Assembly: GCF_019925205.1 (NCBI RefSeq)
Contig: NC_083561.1
Coordinates: forward strand, 23,683,217 to 23,747,216
Origin: Metopolophium dirhodum
Lineage: Eukaryota; Arthropoda; Insecta; Hemiptera; Aphididae
Direction: 5' to 3'
DNA length: 64,000 bases
Shown here: positions 40,490 through 53,745 of the stretch, piece after piece
How positions within the stretch are numbered: position 1 is the stretch's first letter
Layout of the letters: each line of letters begins with the position of its first letter
The notes under the pieces: generated by a model
What the model saw: only the letters and a program-made list of their open reading frames with translations
What the model was told of the DNA's origin: nothing
Databases searched by the model: none
Translations under genes and position numbers: made by a program

Positions 40490-41060
40490 ATTATCTCCAT
40501 TACAGTTATTTAATTAACGCCCGACCGGGGCCGTGTGCGACGGCGGGGGCGGAGGGCCCGCCACCGATAATTTACGACGTCCTCGGCCGGCCGACAATAT
40601 TGTAATAATATAATATGCGGTCCCCGTCGCCCCCTTTAAAAACGCCGAATACGGTTGTACTACTACAACGGATTGCCCGCTCTACACACACGCCGCCGAT
40701 GATAGTGGTAATCGTAATATTTGTAGTTGAAGTAGACAGTAGTAGTAGTAGTAGTAATGGTGGTGGGGGTGGTGGTGGTGATGATAGTTTTATACGACCT
40801 CAAATGGCTCAAATCCTATATCACATAATATTATGTATTACACGATATACGTGTAACATTATTATAATGTTGCCGATAATTGGGGTTAACGTTTTTTTTC
40901 TAGAATTTTTATTTTTATTAATTTTATTTTTTTTTTTTTGTCTTCTTTTAATTTATTGTACGACTTATTATAATAATATGCTACAACACACGCCGTCGCT
41001 CCCCTTTTTGGCGCACTATTCAAAAGAGAGGACGGCTATACGCGCGTAACACGGCACATT
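40490..41060. other. Intron island 4
   Basis: CG-rich sequence at 40515-40700 (CGACGGCGGGGGCGGAGGGC) is followed by an AGT array (40736-40757) and a GGT array near 40760-40780, then T-rich DNA. The 144-codon plus-strand frame is Ser/Gly/Phe low complexity and antisense to Scr; it is not supported as a gene. Confidence 0.35.
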
Positions 41061-41212
41061 TAACCTGACCGATTTGACTCCCGCCGCAGTCAGTCAGTCG
41101 TCGGCGGCATACATAAAACGTCTCCTGTGTATATGATTTACTATTATTTCGCTTTTTTTCTCGATCGCCAAAAACACATTATTTACGCCGCGTGTGATGT
41201 ATAATACTGTAA

Positions 41213-41249
<37 letters not shown>

Positions 41250-44200
41250 CGAGCATGCGTCTCCCGCATACATGTACGCGTGTATTTTTTACTCCCATCA
41301 TTTGTACGGACGCGGTTTTTTTTCGACGGTTTTTTTCGTTAACATAATTTACACCACGCGCGACAGACTGTGATGTTCTGTATGGGCCGCCGCCTCGGGA
41401 CGTCGTACCACCGTCTCATGTGTGCCGGAAAACTATTTCCGAATCATCTTCGCGTGTACGACAATAATATAATAGCCACACGCGATTGTATACTGCAGCG
41501 GGGCCCATCCATTCGAACGGGTTTCGCAGAACAAATTCTTATACGCTCATACTGATCGCGAGTTTCGGCCAAGTCGTACGATTCGTTTTAAATATTGTAC
41601 GAGAAAATTAATATCCGGAAATCTACCAGACTGCAGAGGTCCGGAAAACTGTTCCAAGACAGCCACCAACTAACTATTATACGCGAACGTAATAGTACAC
41701 ATTGAGTTCCGCTCCCACTGGTTTAACCGTTTATTGGAATCAAAAAAGATAAACCAAAACCAAGTCGTATATGTTACGAATTTTAAATTTACCTTTGATT
41801 AGAATCACTATACAATATATGTACCGGATATAGTTGAATCACTCTTTTAAATTGTCTTTTTTTTTTTTTTTTATCGATTTTACGGTTTTCCGAACCGTTT
41901 ACGTTTGGAGACTGATTATGGTTACTGTATAATATACTATTTACATGTATGATAGAACATCATAAGCAGACGTCGCAGTGTATTATTGTTGGAAGAATAA
42001 TATTATATACGATTGCTATCTCTCGTATATGATAATATATAGTATTAAATCATATGGTAAATTATATGGTAAGAATAGTAGGTATATACGAGCGCGTTAG
42101 TGTGTTGTATAATTTCACGCACGTTTGTTTAATTACACAGTATATAAATATATGCGGTGTAACAGAGTCGTGTTTAGATTCATCCAATGTGTACCGTTCA
42201 TAATGAGAAATGACTTATAAATTAGATCGAGTCTTACAACAATAATAAATATTATATACGATTACGGTCATCGCCCATTGGCCATTGCTAGTCATATACC
42301 TACTATGGACATTCGTTCGGTCCATCGCGTATTTGCAGGTCTCACTGCGATGACGATCGGTGATCATCGGATTGAATGCGTTAACGTCACTCGAATAATT
42401 AAAAATTACAACAATATCCTGTATATAAATATATTATATCTTATAATACGCGCAAGATATTGTGCCATTGCCCCCGTTGCTATACGATTTGTATATATCA
42501 GATAACATTTGTTTTATGTTAACAAATATTTGAATTAAAATGTATACAACGTACGTACTAAAGTTAAAATATATATTATTTATTGATAGATTAATACTGC
42601 GCAGCGCCAGGAGTACACATAGGTACTGCAGATATCAATACATTTCCATTCGAATACGTTCAGACTATTCCGTATAATATTACATATATATACAATTCAA
42701 ATAGGTACTCCGCATAGTTTTATCAATTAGCGTTTGTTATTATGTTAATAATTATACAGCACGATTTAGTTTAGATTTCTTTGGAGCCACGGAGGTGTGT
42801 GTACAAAAAATTTTAGCTGGATTATCTCATATCAGGAGAATTGAAACTTCGTGGTTAAGATTAAAACTTAAAACATACATCTCGGTGTTGTGCTTCTGTG
42901 ATTAGTAAGTTTGATTTATTTTGGTATTGGTCGAAATGTAGAGTTTTATTTGATTTTTGCAACATGCGCATTCCTGATTAGCCCGTGTGTTATATTTAAA
43001 TAGTTTTGCAAACACGAGGAAAAACAACTAGTGTAGCTCTCTATAGTAATTACATTTCTCGACGTTTAATCATGAGCGACGGTGTCTCTTAAAAAACACT
43101 TACGAATTTTAATTTGCCCGTTCGAATTAAACTTTTGGTAACGTCTATAAAAAATGAATGCGGTCAAACATCCGAAATGTTGAGCAGCGCCAAGTTGGGT
43201 GTTTACCCGGTGGCCAAGGCTCGGTCATAATAATATCTATATAGTGAATTTGTTTTATTAATAGTGTTCAATGCTGTGTACATCTTATTATTATTGCTAT
43301 AATATGTATTTTGGACTACAGTTTTTCGGTTTTACCTGTTGTACCTGCGCGCGTTACGCGTAGGCCTGTAATGCAAGTACTAAGCAATGTAAATCCGAAT
43401 TTTTTTTTACGGGCAAATTATGATCGTACGAATGCCGTTATTAATTTAACGGAAAAAAATAAAACTTATGTCTTTCCGGGCAAAAATTCTAACGACAATG
43501 TATACCTTCAAAATAACGACACGATTCCAGTAATATGGTTATTCCTATAATTGGGTACTCGAATTTCGTGGGTTTTGTATACCGCGGTGGAAAATTCGGT
43601 TACGTTCCGTCTGTTTTCATTCAGCGGTTTCTTGAAGATTTAATAATAGACGAGAGCGCGCCCGCGGTCTCCCGAACATATGTAGGTACGCGCACAAATA
43701 TATAAATATAAATATATAATATTGATATATATAATGTTATATATAATACGTATATCATTGTATACGTGTAAATATAACGTAATTATAACAATATACATCG
43801 CCCGTGTATAAAATTCGCATTTCGTGTTAATGATTGTGCCGTATATATACGACAATAATGGCGTACGATGAATAAAAAGTTTATGCGAATAAAAACCTAT
43901 AGAGACGTATAAAAAACGTGGAGCCGCGATGACCGTTCGAAATGGAAGATCCGATACTTATATTATCATATATTTTATTGTGATACAATTAATAATAGTA
44001 ATAATAATTGCAATATGTAATAGTTGCGGTGTTATTGATGCTGATATGAATATTATATACTATTTTATAATACAATATAGTACAATACCGCGGCATTATA
44101 TAGGTATATACTATATACAACTCTATATCGTATTATTCTATATTTTTTTTTTATGGATTTACAATATTATTATTATTTTATACGTATATAATATACCGGT

Positions 44201-44805
44201 ACTTACGTATATATATATAAATATACATAGGTATATATAGTGGTTTTCGTATGCACGCGGATAAACGCCCCCGTCGTCAACGACTCGATCGATTACGATA
44301 ATTACCGGTCAGTATACCTACGATACCTACATGTATACATTTTTATACGTACTGCGCTGGTATTATAATACCACAGCTGGTAGGACGCGTATCATACCTG
44401 TACGCAGGTCGTACATGAAACAAGCGCAAACTCGTACTACGGCGGCGGCTGTGCCCGAAGGCGCGAGACTTAAACAATAATTATTGATACGCGAGACGAG
44501 CATAATACTCAATAATATATATACACATTATAATACGCACGCCATATAACTATTATATACATATGTGCATATTATATATTAAATAATATATGGGTACGAT
44601 GCGGTTTATATATGCACCGCTGCGCCATAGCGATGTTATTATATTATTATTATTACGACCGCTTCCTTGTCGAAAGCAAAAGTTTAGACCGGACCGACCT
44701 AGCCATAGCTCCTTCTATAATACATCTCCGTCGAACGACAAACACACACTCAACTGGCCGAACGATATTTATTCATTCCGTTCGTTTGTATATATAATAA
44801 TATAC

Positions 44806-45025
44806 CGTGTGTCCGCGAAAAGAGGGTACACAGATGCACAATTAAATTATCCATATTATAGGTACTAGGGGCTTCCACCTCAGATGTTTTTGAATTCCGT
44901 TTGCGCGACACGAAACTCGACTGTTGGATCGTCGATCGGACAGAATCTTAAAATATGTACAGGGCAATGCGTAATGTGGGTAACATGCAGAGTTATGGAG
45001 TGTACCCGGTTTTCGCGGACACACG
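44806..45025. mobile_element. 220-bp inverted-repeat transposon-like element
   Basis: The left end CGTGTGTCCGCGAAAAGAGG (44806-44825), continuing GTACAC, is the near-perfect reverse complement of GTGTACCCGGTTTTCGCGGACACACG (45000-45025); only two mismatches in 26 positions. The interior is unique sequence without an open frame. No target duplication is obvious, so the superfamily is open. The size and ends fit a non-autonomous DNA transposon. Confidence 0.8.
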
Positions 45026-46065
45026 ATTGATGTATATAGGTAAATATATCTTTTATTTCGCACTTTTTTCACGACGTCTTCAAGCCCTTCATCACCACGT
45101 GTATATAAGGTGTATCGCGATGTTATAAAATATATAGGTAGTAACGGTGCTGCAATCGTATATTTATAACGATCGCCATAATATAATATTACAGTAAACA
45201 AGTCACACGGGCGCGTGTGTTAAGTGTTTGAAAAAAAAAAATGTCGTCGTTTTATTACTGCTCTCGCTCGGAAACGGACGACGAGAGTCGTAAAAAATAA
45301 CTGCATTATATTATAACAAACGAAAAAATCAAAACGTAAACATATAAATTATAAACACGGTGCTTATAAAGTTTGGAAACTATATACGTACAATATGCTT
45401 CACATATACTTAGAGTATTTCTCACCATTTCGATCACTCTACATGCACATTGTACCTATCTATATACAATATCATAATATCTATAGTCAGCGAAACTCGT
45501 CCTAAATACCGATCTCGTAATCTTCACTATAGAATTCATTATTGAACCGATCCAAATCATAGAGTTTAATAATACTTATTACTAATTATATACTTCCATA
45601 TAATAATTGATACACTTAATATAGAATCTTTTTGAATCTTATTTAAACTATAGGTACATAAAGCTCGGATTTGACTATATTATTATAATTTATAAGTATC
45701 TAAAGTGACCGATGACAAAAATTTTAATTATTTTAATCCTATAATAATATGCTTACATCAAATACCAAGAAGTAATAAAAGTCCAATGAAAGTCCTATAG
45801 GTACACGACTAATTTATATTTACTAAATGCGACTTTTTTTTAGGCTTTCGATGCACAATTATACTGCTGTACCGTACATACGCGCGTATTATTAAATATG
45901 ATTTATCGACCATAGCACCTCCCCTTTTTCATTCCTGAATCGACGGCCGATTACCAGTATATACCTAATAATGTTTAATGGAAAAAGTCATTACGGTTTG
46001 ACGCGTATTACGCGGGCGCGTGCGTGTGTTATTATCACGGGCCAATATAGTCACCCAATGCCGAG

Positions 46066-46079
46066 CCCCCCCCCCCCCC
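46066..46079. repeat. C14 homopolymer
   Basis: Fourteen consecutive C residues in the Scr intron. Confidence 0.95.
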
Positions 46080-46429
46080 GGTTCATGTCGCAATAAAAAA
46101 AAATACAATTTAAACGCAGTGACACATTTCCGTAATTATTATGAAATCGCGTGGGAAATATTAATTTGTAAAATATTATTTGTTCGTGTGATCGGTTAGG
46201 TATATTATAACGAGCGCAATATAATAAAAACATTATCGTCCGGCTCGCACATATAATAATATTATATCCACCAACCAGAGGTATGCCTATATATTTTTTA
46301 ACCTTCGTCGGCTGTAGGTTGATAATATTATATCATGGATTGTGGACGCGATACAACCGAATCGTCGTGCGTTAATAATAATTATTTAATTACGATTTTC
46401 CGTTTGTATATTATGGTTCGTACCTATAC

Positions 46430-47330
46430 ACAATGCGCGACGCCGATACGGCATATCAAGTGATTTCGGTTTTTTTCCTCACTCCGAATTCTTTTCAAAA
46501 CGTCTGCTACATCGACCACGGTGGCGCCTTTTTTTGTACGCGGCTGCACGTGTGCGCATATTATATTATTATTTCTACTCAGAGACGGCGGCACGACGAG
46601 GATTTCCACCATTCGCTGGAATAATAATAATAATAATAGCTATATACCTATTATATATATATATATTATGTGCTACATACAAAGTGGCGTACATATATAC
46701 GCTGCAGCACAGCGACGACGATACGACCGACTGACTGACAGCCGACCGTCCCACAACTGCACGCGCGACGGCCTCGACCCGGACCCGAACGACCCTTATC
46801 GCGTGTATGTGTAACCGCCGCCGACGGCCCAAAATTTGCGCCCCCGAACCCCCTTATACGCGCATTGTACTTCGGAAAACGACGGTTTTGTTCGTCCGAT
46901 TTTTTTTTTTTATTTAAAAATTTTATCACCGTTCGCATATTGTATAATGATTGTATCATTTATATTGTACACGCGTTTATATCGCTGCAGCACATTGTAT
47001 CGGCGAGGGTTGATTTTTCGCGGGGGTACCAAAGTCGTCACCGCACGAAGCTGTGGCGTAGGGGGAAACGGCCATTACGCGCCAACACCTGCCACCCCCG
47101 ACTTCTATGCGTACATTATTATGTATAGACGATCGCCTATAATAGTCGAACGCTAGTTCGATCGTCGGCTATTATGTATAATATATGATGGGAGGAAAAC
47201 CAAAATTTGCGGTTTTTTTTTTCGCACGCGGGCCCTATGATGTGTGGTACACGATTTTTGATCTCGCCACTCACTGCAGAAACGCAGCTCGTAAGGGCCC
47301 GGATTAGGCCGGCGAAATATACCGAGAAAA
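46430..47330. other. Intron island 5
   Basis: CpG-rich blocks at 46500-46620, 46680-46860 and 47000-47110 lie around an AAT array and TA tracts. At least eight overlapping frames of 60-106 codons are open on both strands, the hallmark of stop-poor composition rather than coding. Candidate regulatory DNA. Confidence 0.3.
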
Positions 47331-50300
47331 TTTTGATTCATGAGTGTTTGGCCGAAAATTTATTTTATGTGATGATGAGAAATTATTACAATATGAACGT
47401 TAGTATAGAAAATATGATTGAATTGAATTATGAAACCGTACAGATAATATTCCACTTATGGTAGTAGCAGCCTGTAAGTTGTAGTCAAACGTTATAGAAA
47501 TCTTAAGACTCGGTTGGCTGGGTGTATATGAAGAACCTATATTGTAGAACCAGGTCGGTCATCGAGATACCGCGTTTATATAGCGTTTCGTGATAGTCGA
47601 CGTGTCGCAAACAAATAGTACTTGAAACGATAGGTACAATATAATTATTATACTGTCTAATCGTACCTATATAATATATATTAATATATATAGCTCAAAT
47701 TTGAATAGACCTGCTGGGCATTTTCTCGTGGCTTACAAAAATCGTTCTTGTCGGCAGATCGTCTCCAAGGAGGTGCGATTAGCGACACGTTTTGAAATAT
47801 TCACAGTATTTTTCATCCCAAATTTCATTTTTGTATTGTAGTATACATTTCGGTTTTAAAGGAGTGCATATTATGTCCGCGTAAACTCAACAAGTATTAT
47901 CTGTCTTGTCTATGTAAATACAGCAAGCGAACTGTAACCGACACCAATTATTACGGATTATCTTATTTTACAATATATTATAATCACGAATTAATAAAAT
48001 GAATATTATGCGTGCGTTTATTTATTATAATAGGTACACGGGCGCTTCTGTGTATAGTTTAATGTTATAATATTTATAATTTACGCACTTAATTGTGTTG
48101 TGTTATATTATATAGTTTCTTCATTATAACACGTTACGCAACGTCGACGGCCGTATATATTATTATTATTATAATGGTATAGTAATTATGGCGGATATCG
48201 TCTGCGGCTGGTAATAAGAAAAAAATAAACCGGCGCTGACGTCCAAATTATCGTCCTGTACTTACGTCCTATAATATAATATTATTATGCTTATAAGTTA
48301 TACGCCATAATATTATCATCGTACCTATATAGTATAATATGTGCTGCAGACTATACATTACGACAGCGGTCGTGGGTCCCATCGCATACTACATTCCTTC
48401 ACGAGGACTTGATTCGGACAACTTATATGCAGACATATGCATATAATATATATATTTTCCACTCGGCGTTTTCCTGCACTGTACACAATCGCTGCAGACA
48501 CGGCGATGGTGTGACGATATATTATAACTGTTTGGATATTCGTTTAACCGCGCGTAATTCAGCGGCGTTTTCTACGATTCGCACGTGCACGCGTTAGAGT
48601 ACTAATATTTTTATGATAATTTTTTGGAGACGACTTTGACGTAATATACGGTTGTTACCTAACCTAACCTATTAACGATGTATGCGCGTGTAAAAGGTAC
48701 AAACCAAATTATTGTACATATAGTCACGCCGAGGAGGCGATCGTCGACCAATAAGTGTGTCACTGGTGGGAATCGGGGGAATCGTTTTCCGTATACACGC
48801 ATATAAAATGTAAACACACGCTGGTGAGGGGACCTCGAAAAACGGCAGCGACGACGACGTTTGACACGAAAAGGCGTCTTATATACATATAATAAGCGGG
48901 AAGGGCGGCCGCGGGCGATCATCTCGCACTTTATTTACGAGGGATCCCTATCGTGTGTCTATAAAAAAAAAGCCCCTACTTGCAAGTCCAGTGATTATAT
49001 ATCGCTGTATATAATAATGCATACGACCCGAGATGTTGATCCTCTCGGCTCGCGCACACAATATTTTTATTACTGTGGTATTTGGCCGTGGCCCGTGCTG
49101 CAGTGTGAGCAGAGTTTTGCATTCAGCTATACGATGAGGACGACCAATTAATAAATCGTATATTTTTAAATAATAATATTATGTGATACACATTTAAGGT
49201 TCTCCGACGTCATCATTGGTACATATTAGCATATAATAATTACCATCTGAATTTCGCATGTATTCGCATTTCTATTAAGACACGCGCTAAGAGAAAGTCA
49301 GTCAGCGAGTGAAAAAGGGTGGTCGCCGATTATTTTAGTGTTATTTACCAGAAACGGTGCTGATTAGGTGTTTTTTTTTTCACGCGAACTTGAAGCGGTT
49401 CATTTTCAACCGAAACCGCGGTATACCAGTATTGGCACGTACGTTAACATATTATTATACTATAGCTGCATTGGAATTTTGGCTGATCAGACACTTCAAG
49501 CAGTATTGTAGGCAACAATGTTATATACGAAAATCGTGTGTTAAATACTACTTTACTACCAATAATTATTTTAGGTCGAGAAATAATTGTGGTGCGAGCA
49601 AATATTTGTATGAGTACCAAATTACTATAATATACTTTTGTGTTTCACCGTCTCGACTTCTTCGTTTGCTCTTGTTAGTATATATACCGATAAGGCTGAA
49701 AACTCGCGATATAATGTATTATTATACTCAGCTCTTAAAACATATTTCGCGAAATTCCCGATAAAGTTTTGTGGAAATCGTGATTGTAAGTTGTAACAAA
49801 ACGAGCAAATAGATTGAAACGACGGAGCAATATTATATGGTATCCGCACCAAGTCCTTCCGATGTAAGTAACCTATCTATACCTAGCAAATAATCAGACC
49901 ATTTTTTAGTGTCAAGTTTGCTGAGATCTGGGCTCTACTGATAATCGTTTTTTTCGAATGTTACGGTCCGTCACTGATGTCGAACTGGATTTTTATTTTT
50001 CACAAGTAGTACTCAAATGTATACATGTATATGTATATGATGCATACCTACCTACCAGTTTTACAATATTAGTATTTATAGTAGTCCATACAGTATTTTT
50101 TACTTTTGACCTACTCTATATAATATTATGATATCTCGAACGTGTTTCGCTCGAACGTGTTATTGAATAATAACAGAATATATTTGAACGTAGGCCGGTA
50201 ATAATTATTTTATATATAATCCATTCGTCAGTAATGAACAATGTTGGTGCATATTATTCTCGTACAATTCGATGCATAATACAGTTTAATGTACAGAACA

Positions 50301-51779
50301 TTGCAGGAGTGTTATAAAAGAAATGCTTTAACAATTAAACCGTCGTTAGTAGTTTTTTTTTTTTACGCCAATAGCTAATGTGTTATACAGTCCCATTGTT
50401 TGTTTCGAAGTAGGGTTGTTTTTCAAATTATATTTTAACCGCAACAATATTTTTATCGGTGTTCAAATCGAGTTTTAACTACCCGCGCGCGACCTCGGTG
50501 GTATGCTATTGACTCTAAATTAACATTATTTTATTATTCGGATTATTATAATATTTTGTTTTATGTTCAGACTCCCAGTGTAATTTATTCCACATTCAAA
50601 CAGAATATACTCAGAATAAGATTTTTATAAATACCAAAATTAACTATAAACGGTTTGAGATTTTATTTATTGTCCACTAAACAACTTTTTAAGTAGGTAT
50701 ATTAATTTAATAATACATTTGATTTTTAATTTCATGAGCAAATATTTTCCTAAAGACATGAGTGCACAACATCTCTATTACCAAAAATAATTGATTTATA
50801 TTATTGTATTTATGTATGTTTAATGTTTATGAGACGAAAGTATTCAAGATAAATTGTATATAAATTGATTTTTAAGTATCTGATTTTTTACACAAACAAA
50901 TGCTAATCGTGAATTCACGATTTCGTGGTTAATTAAAACTTAATTAAATCATTGAAAATTCGACATTAGATTGTCAAATAAATTTACTGGCAATAATGTA
51001 TTATTGCTTTAAATTATACGTAACATATTTTGTAATAATTATATTTTGTCAGAACACTTCAAAATTGAACGATATAAAAAGTGCAATTATAGAAATGTTT
51101 AATTATTTCATAATATTGTATTAAATTTAAAACGAAAAGTATATAGATTTAATTTTGTTCACATATTATATTATATTTGTGAGATGATTTATGTGAGAAA
51201 TCATAAACAGGTTCTGTCAAGCAGATATTTAACCACAATTTACCCTATTTATTCAAATTATATAATCTCACACACAACGGGCACATACGATTTAAAATAA
51301 TATTTCACGATTAGAATTTAACGAAATAGGTAGATTTTGACTATGCGTAAATTTAAAACTGCCAATGCTTATATTAGTCGTACGTATTTTTAAATTTCAG
51401 ATAATTTAAATATAGGTCAGCGATTATCGTTTTTACAATCGCGAATTTCAAACACGAAATAAAAACGCATTGAAATTTATTATTGTAAAAACCATCACTT
51501 CCTATTACGTATAGTAATTAGTATAGTATAGTATAATATTTTGACTATACTCCGATTATCGCGATACTCAAACGAAATCCTACGATCCTACGATACGTGT
51601 TTACTATATGCCTTTTACTATCGAAACAATATCGTCATTATAGTATTATTCGACATACAGAATGTGTTCTACCTATATAACATAATATGTACCTACGCAT
51701 ATTATGTGTATTAAAATCAGGTACCTAAACCGGTATATATAGGTATAATTGGTATTAGCTATACATGGGGTGTACTCAC

Positions 51780-52659
51780 TCTGTCCGAGGTGAACTCTCT
51801 TCATCCACGGGTAGATCTGCGGTGGGTTTTGGCCGGAGCCCTGTTTGCCGCCCGAAGACGCGGGCCCGTTGCCGTTGCCGCCGCCGCCGCCGTTGGACGA
51901 CGTGGACGATATGGACGAGGCGGGCGACGAGGACGTCTGCGAGACGGGGCCCTGTGTGGCGGGCGAGGAACCGGCCACCGGGCCGCCGGACGACCGGACA
52001 GACTTCATGACAACGGCGGGCGGTGGTGACCGGGACCCGGGTGGCGGTGCCGCGGACGTGGTCAAGTCTTGCGGCGAGCTGATGCCGTTCGGCGTGGCCG
52101 ACGCCGAGGCGGTCACTTCGTACTTGCACTGGACGACGCCGCCGGCCGCGGACGGCATGCCGACGACGTTGTTGTTGAGCGCGGACGATATGGGCGATAT
52201 GGCGCCACCGCCTCCAGGCGACGGTAGACCGCCGACGCCGCCGCCGCCACCGTGGTGCTGCAAGTGTTGCAGGTGGGCGCCAGCGGCCGCAGCAGCCGCG
52301 GCCGCCTGCAACCTCTGGTGCTGCTGGTGCTGTTGGTGCTGTTGCTGATGGTTGACCGAGTGCAATTGCGTATAGTCGATCATGGACGGCGACGACTGTT
52401 GCATGTACTGCGACGCGTACTGTTGCGGCGAGTAGCAGCCGGCGGCCGGGCCTGCGTTGTACACGCCACCGCCGCCGCCACCGCCCTGAGCAGCCTGTCC
52501 GTAATAGTCGGCAGCCGAGGCCGAAGCGGCACCGCCGCCGCCCGGACTGTTGCCCGTCTGTAGCGGGTCGACCGGCGATGTGACCGCTCGGCCCTGTTGC
52601 TGTTGGGCCTGCTGGCTCTGCTGGTAGCAGTTCATGAACTGATACGAACTCATGTTCAT
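51780..52659 (-). CDS. Scr: Sex combs reduced, coding exon 1 (N-terminal region and YPWM motif)
   Basis: This exon encodes residues 1-293 plus the first base of codon 294 of a Hox transcription factor. Scr specifies labial and first thoracic segment identity in insects; it acts in the nucleus and binds DNA with Extradenticle. Visible motifs are an MSSYQF start (residues 3-8), a DYTQL block (95-99), CKY (178-180), SPQDLTT (195-201), and PPQIYPWMKRVHLG (279-292) with YPWM at 51802-51813. All match the Scr family. Between them are low-complexity Gln/His, Ala and Gly runs (poly-Ala about 119-126, Gly 59-65 and 137-141). A TAG lies in frame directly before the first ATG. The second ATG (residue 3) has the better context and matches the usual family start, so either may be used. 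The exon ends CAG-A before GTGAGT (donor GT at 51778-51779). Reading on into the intron would add 35 spurious codons. Confidence 0.96.
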
Positions 52660-53745
52660 CTAAACGGTTCGGATCGCGCGCGCGCGCTTCGATGCACGCC
52701 TCGATGCGACGTTTACCTTCGACGACCGGTCACTGTGCCCGTCTGTTATTACAAAGCTCACCGGAGGGCCGACGAACCGTGCTTTGACGATATATAAATA
52801 TATATCATATATTTACGGGCAGCGGTGTGCAAATATTATGTTTGACAATGGTCCGTCGTCAGGTCTCCAACATGCCATTCGAAAACCGCGTCATAATGTC
52901 TGCTGTACCGATGGGAAAATTAACCGGGAAAAAACACGAAATTGAACGCACTCGAAAACAAAAATCAAAAAAAAAAAAAAATTTAAATAGTCGCGGAATA
53001 CCTACGTGAATAGTTTATTATTATTATAATAATATAATAAAATAAATAATACGTCGAACGTCGAAAAATCACCAAGCGCGTCGCGGCCGAATAATAATAT
53101 TAAATTACGATAATAATACGACAACAATAATGTTAATGTACCGTCGTACGTGTCCGTCGTACGGGGCTGGGGGCCACGTGCTAGTGTAATTTACGACTGC
53201 GGCGGCGATCCGCGTTCGGAGGCGAGTGGAACAGTACAGCGGACCGACTCGGAGGACCGAACACACTCCGAAACCCGACAACTTCCGACGCGGCTGGAGA
53301 CGTGCGCGCGCTGTGCCCGTGTGTGCGTGTGCGTGCGTTTGTGTGCGCGTGTTCGCGCGCGTGTGTACGCGTGTACGTGTGCTTGTGTGTGCGTGTGCGT
53401 GTGTGTGCGCGCCTGTGTGTGAGCGCGCGTATCCGTACGAACGTAACAGCGGCCGTCGACCAATCGGGACGCCGGACGGTCGGCGCTCGGATCTGGCAGT
53501 CCCTCGTGTGCCGCCGCCGCCGCCGTCGACGGAGGCGGCGGCGGCGGCAACGACGACGACGCATGAATGAACCGGTGTGCGCGGCGCCGTCGGTGGCGGT
53601 GGGGGCGGGGGAACGTGACCGCCGCCGCCGCCTTCGGACTACCTATTTCGTCGCGGACGTCGTTGTTTCGTACGCCGCACGCAGCCGTGTCCGAGTTGTT
53701 GCCGGCGACCGTCCGGCCAAGGCGCTCGCGTATAAACGGTTTTAT
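52660..53745 (-). promoter_or_regulatory. Scr 5' flank: probable 5' UTR and promoter region, GC-rich
   Basis: The kilobase upstream of the Scr start is markedly GC-rich for this window and CpG-rich. It contains a long alternating GT/GC tract, a CCAAT word near 53460 and CG-rich triplet runs near 53510-53560. An AT tract at 52790-52811 reads TATATTTATA on the minus strand, about 130 bases before the ATG, and could act as a TATA element. Insect Hox promoters often lack one, so the start site is unresolved. The TTTAG directly before the first ATG could instead be a splice acceptor from a noncoding leader exon, as Drosophila Scr has one, but the preceding sequence is not pyrimidine-rich. Long open frames here, in several overlapping frames, arise from GC bias and repeats. 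Confidence 0.45.
53317..53433. repeat. Alternating GT/GC purine-pyrimidine tract upstream of Scr
   Basis: About 115 bases consist almost wholly of GTGTGCGTGTGCGTGCG-like alternation with CGCGCG interruptions. Such sequence is prone to the Z-DNA form. It sits roughly 660-775 bases upstream of the Scr start codon. It opens misleading frames on both strands. Confidence 0.85.

Larger units (their letters stand above)
22459..51779 (-). other. 29.3-kb Scr intron
   Basis: The intron is bounded by GTGAGTACA on the exon 1 side and TTTGCAG on the exon 2 side, both read on the minus strand. It separates the YPWM-encoding exon from the homeobox exon, the usual intron position in insect Hox genes. Most of it is AT-rich with TA, AAT and ATT microsatellites. 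Five GC-richer islands and two inverted-repeat elements are listed separately. Outside those I see no gene, tRNA or rRNA. Large Hox introns commonly hold enhancers, so the islands are reasonable candidates, but that is inference. Confidence 0.9.

Noticed and set aside
43311..43550. 79-codon plus-strand frame with protein-like composition
   Set aside because: Its first codon is TTG, and it is antisense to Scr with no splice context or recognised family. Left as unsupported.
48658..48672. CCTAACCTAACCT, resembling the insect TTAGG telomere repeat
   Set aside because: Only about two and a half units. Similar short words at 18427 and 11940 show it is chance or repeat-derived, not a telomere tract.
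51673..51779. Continuation of the Scr exon 1 frame to a stop at 51673
   Set aside because: It passes a good GTGAGT donor, and the codons beyond it do not match the conserved Scr linker, which is supplied by exon 2.
51845..52348. 167-codon plus-strand frame opposite Scr exon 1
   Set aside because: It is the antisense shadow of the GC-rich Scr exon, made of Pro, Ala, Asp and Cys runs mirrored from Gly, Ala and Gln codons.
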